A stretch of DNA of 12,587 nt from Candidatus Heimdallarchaeota archaeon (GTDB lineage Archaea; Asgardarchaeota; Heimdallarchaeia; Heimdallarchaeales; Kariarchaeaceae), in the NCBI GenBank assembly GCA_030668165.1, contig DAOUUM010000044.1, positions 1 through 12,587 of the forward strand, written 5' to 3'. The notes below the pieces were generated by a model. The model worked only from the letters and a program-made list of their open reading frames with translations, made no database searches and was not told where the DNA came from. Position 1 is the first letter of the stretch. Each line of letters opens with the position of its first letter. This document shows, piece by piece, positions 7,303 to 12,587 of this stretch. The translations under genes were made by a program, and so were the position numbers.

Positions 7303-8028
7303 TCAAACTGGAATAATCCACTTAATGTTCTCTTTAACCTCTCTCTTAACTAATCCAGCTAGGAGCAACTGTTGCAGAGCTATAGCATCAATTATTTCTT
7401 CTTCTAAAGACCCTTTTGGTTCAAGAATTAATTTTTTGCCCAATGTTGCCAATTCAGAGGGTAATGAAACGAGGAATCCAATGTCAAATAAGCTTCCACC
7501 ACTGTATTTTGAAGAAAATTCTATCATTTGATTTATTTCATCAAATATCTCCTTTAGAACGACACGTGATTCCTTATTGATCTCATCAGTAATTTCACCA
7601 GCCATTGAATGCTCAAAATTTATGCGATGAATCTTGTTAACAAGAATGTTTTCCATTCTCTCTAAATATGGGAGAAATTCTTTTGTCTGATCTGCTTCAA
7701 CGATAATACAGAACACAAACGTACCTTTCCCCGTTGAGAACGGTGACTCGATAATTGGTTTCTGTTGCATTTCACCAACAAAGAAATAACATTCCAAATT
7801 CTTATCCAATTCCGGTATGGGTAAACTGCCGTATAATTTATGATATGGACTGCTGGTACTACCTATTCCTGCGGTAATGATTAATCTTGCAGATAATAAC
7901 ATACCTGATGATGCATTTATCGACCCAGTTGCATCATTAACAAACATTGGACCTGAGGTTTGCAAATTTGCAACTAAGGCTACTTCTGTTATTGCAACCG
8001 GCACTATTTGATTACTTGATTTAATCAT
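7303..8028 (-). CDS. Unrecognised 241-residue protein paired with the ParA-like ATPase
   Basis: I do not recognise the family. There is no signal peptide or clear membrane span. Residues about 9-135 alternate hydrophobic strands and helices: ITEVALVANLQ (13-23), LLSARLIITAG (44-54), LECYFFVGEM (78-87), TFVFCIIVEAD (103-113), then an amphipathic helix FLPYLERMENILVNKI (118-133). This order loosely recalls longin or roadblock-type domains, which often partner small NTPases, but I cannot confirm it. Residues about 150-172 are a charged helix, and 204-241 (EEEIIDAIALQQLLLAGLVKRE, then a strand) could be a small winged-helix-like end. The ATG at 8028 is the first good start. It ends in TGA, which shows TGA is a working stop in this genome. 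The ATPase starts six bases later, so the two products probably act together. The role is unknown. Confidence 0.7.
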   Translation of the reverse strand: MIKSSNQIVPVAITEVALVANLQTSGPMFVNDATGSINASSGMLLSARLIITAGIGSTSSPYHKLYGSLPIPELDKNLECYFFVGEMQQKPIIESPFSTGKGTFVFCIIVEADQTKEFLPYLERMENILVNKIHRINFEHSMAGEITDEINKESRVVLKEIFDEINQMIEFSSKYSGGSLFDIGFLVSLPSELATLGKKLILEPKGSLEEEIIDAIALQQLLLAGLVKREVKENIKWIIPV

Positions 8029-8063
8029 ATATTAATTTGATCAGCTTAACGGAAAGAATAATG

Positions 8064-8075
8064 AAAAAAAATAAA
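8064..8075 (-). terminator. T-rich tract after proline dehydrogenase, possible archaeal terminator
   Basis: On the minus strand the sequence reads TTTATTTTTTTT, about 43 bases beyond the proline dehydrogenase stop and 36 before the next ATG. Archaeal RNA polymerase can terminate at such U-tracts without a hairpin, and none is obvious here. The same tract could instead act as a TATA-like element for the 241-aa gene. Confidence 0.28.
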
Positions 8076-8117
8076 GAATCGAATCTAATAGAGCGAGTTA
8101 ATGCAATTTATATTCAA

Positions 8118-9011
8118 TTATGCTCTTCCAAACATGTGTTTGATCACATAAAAAGCCATTTTGGGATTGTTAGCAAGTCTGCGTTTGAGATAGGGGAGGG
8201 CAGATTGCCAATTTACTGCAAATGGAACATATAATCTTACCTTGAACCCATTTTCCATTAATATTTTCTGAATACCCCTAATAGGTACCCCCAACAGCTG
8301 CTGAAATTCCAGTTGATCTCCTGTCCATCCTTTTTCCTTTGCCAGGTCTAGCATTTTAATCAAGAACTCTTCATCATGAGTTGCATACTCAACATAGGAA
8401 CCATTTTCGATCAAATATTGTGAAAATTGCGTCAACTGTTGTTTCATCTCATATTTGTCTGTTAATGCAATTTCCTTTGATTCATTGTATATACCAATAC
8501 AAGTTCTAACTCTAGCTTTCTTATCTTGAAATAAAGCAATGTCATCCTTTGTTCTGAAAAGTCTGGATTGAATAACCGTACCATATGATGGGTAGTCTTC
8601 CAATAATTCAAAATATATTTTTAAGGTAAGATCTGTAAAAGTGTAATCCTCCATATCCAATGTTAATTCTATTTCTCGTTCAGTATAATAATCAAGGATT
8701 TTCTTCAAATTTGTGAAAACATACTCCTCGCTTTCATGACTACCTAATGAACTGGGTTTGTAACTAACTGTTATATGCTTTTTACCTTGCACTTTATCTG
8801 CCAACTCCAAATAGGTGGCTATAGTCAGCTCAACCTCCTCTCTCGAGGTTACCTCCTCACCTAGAAGATCAAGAGTGGAATATATACCTTCTTCATTCCA
8901 AAGTCTGTCGGCTCGATCAATCCCCTTCTCGATAGAATCTCCAGATACATAGGGTTTGGCAAATAGTTTAACAAAAAATCCAGGCAATAAATTTATGATC
9001 CAAGTTTTCAC
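8118..9011 (-). CDS. Proline dehydrogenase (monofunctional)
   Basis: An FAD enzyme oxidising L-proline to 1-pyrroline-5-carboxylate, usually membrane-associated and able to pass electrons to quinone. It has 297 residues, close to monofunctional bacterial enzymes of about 300. Barrel motifs appear in order: SYKPSSLG (83-90, Lys85), LTLDMED (116-122, Asp119), TVIQSRLFRT (145-154), RVRTCIG (167-173), VEYATHDE (207-214), LEFQQLLGV (234-242) and the active-site end RLYVPF...LKRRLANNP (Tyr261, Arg277, Arg278). These match the substrate-binding Lys, Asp, Tyr and Arg-Arg pair of the family. The Tyr-to-Arg spacing is 16 here versus about 13-15 in enzymes I know, a small loop extension. The hydrophobic first 20 residues may touch the membrane. 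The start is GTG at 9011. No P5C dehydrogenase gene is nearby. 89 bases and a T-tract separate it from the 241-aa gene, so it may be its own transcript. Confidence 0.92.
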   Translation of the reverse strand: MKTWIINLLPGFFVKLFAKPYVSGDSIEKGIDRADRLWNEEGIYSTLDLLGEEVTSREEVELTIATYLELADKVQGKKHITVSYKPSSLGSHESEEYVFTNLKKILDYYTEREIELTLDMEDYTFTDLTLKIYFELLEDYPSYGTVIQSRLFRTKDDIALFQDKKARVRTCIGIYNESKEIALTDKYEMKQQLTQFSQYLIENGSYVEYATHDEEFLIKMLDLAKEKGWTGDQLEFQQLLGVPIRGIQKILMENGFKVRLYVPFAVNWQSALPYLKRRLANNPKMAFYVIKHMFGRA

Positions 9012-9381
9012 AAATCAACGTGTTTTTGTGATCTTAATTACTCTTATTACATTATTACATGTTTAATATTCGATATTGTTAAGAAATGATACATTTTTGG
9101 AATTAATACGATACATTTTATTTACTTCAGTTACCTTTTAAAAATTGTTTAATAGAATTACTGATTTGGCGCCATTGTTTATTCTAGCCTTGAAATAATC
9201 AACAATATAGCCATACAGAACCTATCCTCCTTGGTTTGAAATGGAAAAATTAATTATATTTTTAGTAAATTTAATCGGGATTTTCTCCATCACATAAAAT
9301 CCTATCAAGAATGAACAAAATAATTTACCTATGGGAGTAAATGATAAAAGAATCTGAATTAAATTAAATTGATTAGAAAGT
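9012..9381. other. Gene-free divergent region between proline dehydrogenase and enoyl-CoA hydratase
   Basis: This 370-base region separates two genes transcribed away from each other and must carry both promoters. I see no tRNA, no convincing small gene and no strong hairpin. Frames in it are at most about 22 codons. It is very A/T-rich, so TATA-like strings abound (for example around 9359-9369 before the hydratase ATG) and none stands out. The only ordered signal I see is a pair of direct repeats at 9088-9119. Confidence 0.6.
9088..9119. repeat. Direct repeat GATACATTTT, two copies
   Basis: The ten-base string GATACATTTT occurs at 9088-9097 and again at 9110-9119. The start-to-start distance is 22 bases, about two helical turns, which puts both copies on the same DNA face. 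It lies about 80-110 bases upstream of the proline dehydrogenase start. It could be a regulator site; chance in AT-rich DNA cannot be excluded. Confidence 0.35.
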
Positions 9382-10182
9382 ATGGAATTCGACTATAGAA
9401 CAATCAAACTATTACTAAATGATCCCTTTGAGAAAGTCGCAAAAATTGTAATCAACCGTCCCGATAAGTTTAATGCATTAAACTCTGAAGTCATAAGGGA
9501 GCTTGATCTTGCAATAAATGAAATAGAATACAGAAAAAAGGAAATCTGGGCAGTAATTGTTACTGGTGCAGGTGAGAAAGCGTTTATAGCGGGCGCAGAC
9601 ATCGCAGAAATGGTCAAATTTACACCGCCTGAGGCGCGGTATTTTCTTCACTCAGCTCAACAAATGCTTAACAGATTAGAAAACCTACCTATGCCAGTAA
9701 TCGCTGCAATAAATGGTTTCGCCCTAGGCGGAGGTCTTGAAACAGCACTTGCCTGTGATATTAGGATAGCTTCTGATAATTCATTGATTGGGCTTCCCGA
9801 AGTTACTCTTGGAATAATTCCTGCAGCAGGAGGAACACAGAGGCTCACTAGATTGGTTGGTGTTGGTACGTCAAAATACCTAATTTTAACAGGAGCCAAA
9901 CTAAGTGCCTCGCGAGCATTGTCCCTTGGTATAGTTAACGAAGTGGTAGCTCGTGATAAATTTGATGAGGAAGTTGAAAGATTAGTCAAAACAATACTGA
10001 AAATGGGACCTGTCGCATTATCTGCCGCCAAAACATCAATACAAACAGCCCTAGATGAGAATTTGCGTGCTGGTTTAGAACTTGAATTAGACAAGGCAGT
10101 AGAATGTTTTCAGACTCAGGATTTACGAGAGGGAATGAATGCATTTTTGGGAAGACGTGAAGCTGAATTCAAGGGAAAATAG
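9382..10182 (+). CDS. Enoyl-CoA hydratase (crotonase family)
   Basis: A 266-residue cytosolic enzyme adding water to trans-2-enoyl-CoA, as in beta-oxidation or short-chain acyl-CoA breakdown. Crotonase landmarks are NRPDKFNALN (25-34), the first oxyanion-hole segment AFIAGADI (67-74), the second NGFALGGGLETALACDI (111-127) and IGLPEVTLGIIPAAGGTQRL (136-155). Both catalytic glutamates of true hydratases are present: Glu120 (GGGLE) and Glu140 (LPE). That favours hydratase over isomerase or hydrolase members, and it clearly differs from the menB paralogue at 2547-3383. The C-terminus RREAEFKGK is typical. Start at the ATG at 9382. It stands alone on the plus strand and is convergent with the carboxylase gene, only 21 bases between stops. 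Substrate chain length cannot be read from sequence. 3-Hydroxypropionyl- or crotonyl-CoA chemistry is also possible. Confidence 0.93.
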   Translation: MEFDYRTIKLLLNDPFEKVAKIVINRPDKFNALNSEVIRELDLAINEIEYRKKEIWAVIVTGAGEKAFIAGADIAEMVKFTPPEARYFLHSAQQMLNRLENLPMPVIAAINGFALGGGLETALACDIRIASDNSLIGLPEVTLGIIPAAGGTQRLTRLVGVGTSKYLILTGAKLSASRALSLGIVNEVVARDKFDEEVERLVKTILKMGPVALSAAKTSIQTALDENLRAGLELELDKAVECFQTQDLREGMNAFLGRREAEFKGK

Positions 10183-10203
10183 TATTAAACAGTAATTATT
10201 AGG

Positions 10204-11754
10204 TTAAAGAGGCATATTTCCATGTTTTCGTGGAGCTCTTACCAACCTTTTATTCTTGGATTGGTTCAATGCTTTAATCAAACTAGAGCGAGTGTCTTCA
10301 GGAAAAATAACTGCATCGATTAATGCCAATTCAGCAGCTATGTATGGGTTCCCAAATTTTTCTTCATAATCTGCAATGAATTCATCCCTTACTTTGGTTG
10401 GATCCTCTGAGTTTGCCAGTTCCTTTCGATATAGTATGTTAACAGCTCCTTCTGCACCCATAACAGCAATTCTAGCCGTTGGCCATGCATAAACATGATC
10501 TGCTCCAAGGTGCCGACTGCTCATTACGTCATATGCCCCACCATAGTCTTTCCTTAAAATAATTGTCAATTTTGGTACAGTGGCTTCTGAGTAGGCGTAT
10601 AATAGTTTTGCACCATGTCTTATTATCCCGCGATGTTCCTGATCTTTGCCAGGGAGAAAACCTGGAACATCAACAAATGTTATCAGGGGAATATTGAAAG
10701 CATCGCAAAATCTGATAAATCTGGCTGCTTTGTCTGATGCATCAATATCAACAACTCCTGCCATAAAAGCAGGTTGGTTAGCAATTATGCCCACCGAATT
10801 CCCATCAAGGAATCCAAATCCCACCACAATATTTCTTGCAAATCCCTGATGAACCTCAAAGAATGATCCCTGATCAAGAGTACCATTAATAACATCTCTC
10901 ACATCGTAAGCTTCGTTGACTGAGGCAGGTAAAATCTCTCTTAGTTTCATTGGTAATAATGTGGGAGGAAGAGAAGGTCTTGTAGGAGGAGCCGCCATAT
11001 TATTTTGTGGGATGTACTCCATTATTTTCTTAACAATTGCTAGGGCCTGTTCCTCAGATTTAGCCACAAAATGTGCCACTCCAGAAATTCCACTATGTGT
11101 GTGTGCGCCTCCCAAATCTTCAAAGGATATCTCTTCACCAGTAACCTGCTTTACAACTGCGGGTCCAGTAATGAACATGTAAGAGGTCTTATCAACCATA
11201 ATTACAAAATCAGTAACGGCAGGAGAATATACTGCTCCACCCGCATTAGGACCTAAAATTACTGAGATCTGTGGGATTACACCTGATGCTTGGACATTAG
11301 CATGGAATATATCTCCATAACCAGCTAATGAGGCAACCCCTTCCTGGATACGAGCCCCTCCCGAATCATTTAATCCAATCACGGGACATCCATTCTTCAT
11401 TGCCAAGTCCATAATTTTTATTATTTTCTTAGCGAAAATCTCCCCTAAAGAACCACCAAAGACAGTAAAGTCCTGAGAAAAGATCGTAACTGGATTTCCT
11501 TCAATAGTACCATACCCTGTGACCACTCCATCACCCAGATATTTTTTATCTTCCATCCCAAAATCGTGAGTGCGATGTACCACGAATTTATCTGTCTCAA
11601 AAAATGAATCCGGATCTAGAATTATATCTACTCTTTCTCTGGCTGTTTGCTTTCCTTTTTTGTGTTGGGCATCAATCCTTTCTGATCCTCCGCCTTCCTC
11701 AGCCTTTTTATTCTTCTCTTCTAGGGTTCTGAATTTATCCTCATGAGGAACCAT
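10204..11754 (-). CDS. pccB: Propionyl-CoA carboxylase beta subunit (carboxyltransferase)
   Basis: The carboxyltransferase subunit that moves CO2 from carboxybiotin to propionyl-CoA, giving methylmalonyl-CoA. It has 516 residues, the usual length, with both crotonase-like halves. The N-half has TARERVDIILD (37-47), GGSLGEIFAKK (100-110), NDSGGARIQEG (129-139) and GPNAGGAVYSPA (168-179). The C-half has FVDVPGFLPG (360-369), GGAYDVMSS (405-413) and the end KHGNMPL. Asp409 in GGAYDVM aligns, from memory, with the Asp of Streptomyces PccB (Asp422) that favours propionyl- over acetyl-CoA, so a propionyl preference is inferred. The ATG at 11754 gives a family-like N-terminus. No biotin carboxylase or biotin carrier gene lies in the window; those subunits must be encoded elsewhere. 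Methylmalonyl-CoA decarboxylase alpha subunits are very similar and cannot be excluded without the partner genes. Confidence 0.93.
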   Translation of the reverse strand: MVPHEDKFRTLEEKNKKAEEGGGSERIDAQHKKGKQTARERVDIILDPDSFFETDKFVVHRTHDFGMEDKKYLGDGVVTGYGTIEGNPVTIFSQDFTVFGGSLGEIFAKKIIKIMDLAMKNGCPVIGLNDSGGARIQEGVASLAGYGDIFHANVQASGVIPQISVILGPNAGGAVYSPAVTDFVIMVDKTSYMFITGPAVVKQVTGEEISFEDLGGAHTHSGISGVAHFVAKSEEQALAIVKKIMEYIPQNNMAAPPTRPSLPPTLLPMKLREILPASVNEAYDVRDVINGTLDQGSFFEVHQGFARNIVVGFGFLDGNSVGIIANQPAFMAGVVDIDASDKAARFIRFCDAFNIPLITFVDVPGFLPGKDQEHRGIIRHGAKLLYAYSEATVPKLTIILRKDYGGAYDVMSSRHLGADHVYAWPTARIAVMGAEGAVNILYRKELANSEDPTKVRDEFIADYEEKFGNPYIAAELALIDAVIFPEDTRSSLIKALNQSKNKRLVRAPRKHGNMPL

Positions 11755-11921
11755 ATATGTGAACTATGCACCATCCATTATTCAATGTAATTCTTTTACC
11801 CGGGAACAGGTCACATATTATTTTGGAGATGGATTAATCCAAATTGTTGATTTTCAATCCTAGATCATATATTATGGAAAAAATATCAGAAAACTTATTC
11901 TAATAAATACCAATTCAGAAA

Positions 11922-11930
11922 AAATATATA
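11922..11930 (+). promoter_or_regulatory. TATA box for the gene at 11975
   Basis: AAATATATA followed by AGG, set in a purine-rich tract, is the best archaeal TATA match in the window. A start about 26 bases on (near 11952) would leave a leader of about 20 bases before the ATG at 11975. The region between 11755 and this site holds nothing else I can name. Confidence 0.42.
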
Positions 11931-11974
11931 AGGAGCATTCATGTTATCTCTTATTATTGGTTGATATTTATACA

Positions 11975-12587
11975 ATGAGCACATCAGATGATCTGATAGA
12001 GACTTTGAGGAAAGTGATCAACTTTCTAAAAGAGGCCAATCAGAGGTCTATGTCACTTATTCAGCAAAAGATTCTTCTAAATTCTAAATTGGATGAGTTG
12101 GCAGGTAACATAAATGATTTTATCAGTGATTTGAACCTTAATTCTGAGCAGAAAGTAAATACCCTTCTGGAGGCTTTAAATTTATCTCAGGAGATCCTAA
12201 ATAGCATACCTGATGCTCCTGAATTGAGTAATACGTGGTTATCATACACATCATATGCGAATTTTGTTAGAGCTACTCTTGCCGGCACTCATCTGGATTC
12301 AGATAGTATTCGAAGTTATTCTTCAGCCAATATTTTGGGTCATTTGTTATTGGATGATATTAAAAAAATGGACAGATTACCAGAGTTACCACCCTATGAT
12401 AATCCAACTAAATTTTTTGAGACCTACATCCCCTTGTCAAATGCACTGCATTCAACCGCTAGTATATTCTCAAGGTTGATTGAAAACATCAGATTAGTAT
12501 CAATACAAGATTTATCTTACTGGGGAGATATGACTCTGTACTACTTCCATCTTTTCAGAGATTTGGTGAAACAGTTTGACATTATCA
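11975..12587 (+). CDS. Unrecognised protein, N-terminal part (runs off right edge)
   Basis: 204 codons are open from the ATG at 11975 to the window end. I do not recognise a family. Residues 1-80 are polar and helix-prone with spaced Leu/Ile (DDLIETLRKVINFLKEA, then KLDELAGNINDFISDL and TLLEALNLSQEILNSI), suggesting a coiled coil or helical bundle. Residues 85-204 are a mixed helical region with aromatic patches such as NTWLSYTSYANFVRA (85-99) and YWGDMTLYYFHLFRDL (near 182-197). There is no signal peptide, no membrane span and no Cys or His cluster. The start is supported by a TATA box about 50 bases upstream. It is not in an operon with the divergent pccB. A structural or adaptor role is only a guess. 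Confidence 0.65.
   Translation, partial: MSTSDDLIETLRKVINFLKEANQRSMSLIQQKILLNSKLDELAGNINDFISDLNLNSEQKVNTLLEALNLSQEILNSIPDAPELSNTWLSYTSYANFVRATLAGTHLDSDSIRSYSSANILGHLLLDDIKKMDRLPELPPYDNPTKFFETYIPLSNALHSTASIFSRLIENIRLVSIQDLSYWGDMTLYYFHLFRDLVKQFDII

Noticed and set aside
9180..9235. AAGGAGG on the minus strand upstream of an ATG in the intergenic region
   Set aside because: The frame that follows has only 11 codons and no conserved feature; likely a chance match.
9012..9381. A tRNA or small RNA gene in the longest intergenic stretch
   Set aside because: No cloverleaf, no T-loop motif and no stable stem is visible in this A/T-rich region.
9657..10094. 145-codon minus-strand frame inside the enoyl-CoA hydratase gene
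   Set aside because: It lies wholly antisense to a clear crotonase gene, is Ser/Ala/Pro-rich and has no recognisable domain.
11941..11964. Seven-codon frame with AGGAG just upstream, as a leader peptide
   Set aside because: The AGGAG is part of the TATA-box context and the frame would begin before the expected transcription start near 11952.
12255..12479. 74-codon hydrophobic plus-strand frame near the right edge
   Set aside because: It is an alternate frame inside the longer open frame that starts at 11975 with a good promoter.
1..12587. CRISPR arrays, transposases, integrases or phage genes
   Set aside because: No spaced repeat series and no mobile-element protein motifs were found; almost all of the window is metabolic genes.

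Overview
The window is AT-rich (roughly one third G+C by eye) and densely coded. It is dominated by genes for classical o-succinylbenzoate-route menaquinone biosynthesis (menF, menD, menB, menA, menG). These sit beside a proline dehydrogenase, a ParA-type ATPase with an unrecognised partner, an enoyl-CoA hydratase and a propionyl-CoA carboxylase beta subunit. TATA-like boxes close upstream of starts, short or absent leaders, and Shine-Dalgarno-like motifs mainly inside operons point to an archaeon. An AT-rich archaeon with menaquinone, proline and propionyl-CoA metabolism would fit Heimdallarchaeia-type Asgard archaea. That is inference from general knowledge, no gene here proves it, and I hold it at low to moderate confidence.

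Layout. 1-2408 (minus): an operon menG, a small FMN-binding split-barrel (PPOX-like) gene, then a PPOX-like/UbiA fusion taken as menA that runs off the left edge. Both junctions in this operon have zero spacer: a TAG is followed directly by the next start codon. The middle gene is interrupted by an in-frame TGA. 2547-3383 (plus): menB, divergent from menG and convergent with menD, whose stop codon shares a CTAG palindrome with that of menB. 3380-8028 (minus): an unknown 241-aa gene, the ParA-like ATPase, menF and menD, tightly packed and probably one transcript. 8118-9011 (minus): proline dehydrogenase. 9012-9381: the only long gene-free stretch. 9382-10182 (plus): enoyl-CoA hydratase. 10204-11754 (minus): propionyl-CoA carboxylase beta subunit. 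11975 to the right edge (plus): start of an unrecognised, probably partly coiled-coil protein.

How the genes work together. MenF turns chorismate into isochorismate and MenD makes SEPHCHC. MenB closes the naphthoquinone ring. MenA prenylates 1,4-dihydroxy-2-naphthoate in the membrane and MenG methylates the product. menC, menE, menH and the DHNA-CoA thioesterase are not in the window. Proline dehydrogenase is a flavoenzyme that can pass electrons to quinone. The hydratase and carboxylase fit acyl-CoA, odd-chain or amino-acid carbon breakdown. The picture is of a respiring or facultative heterotroph. The most unusual items are the flavin-barrel/UbiA fusion, the in-frame TGA in the adjacent flavin-barrel gene, and the ParA-like/unknown gene pair at the head of the menF-menD operon.
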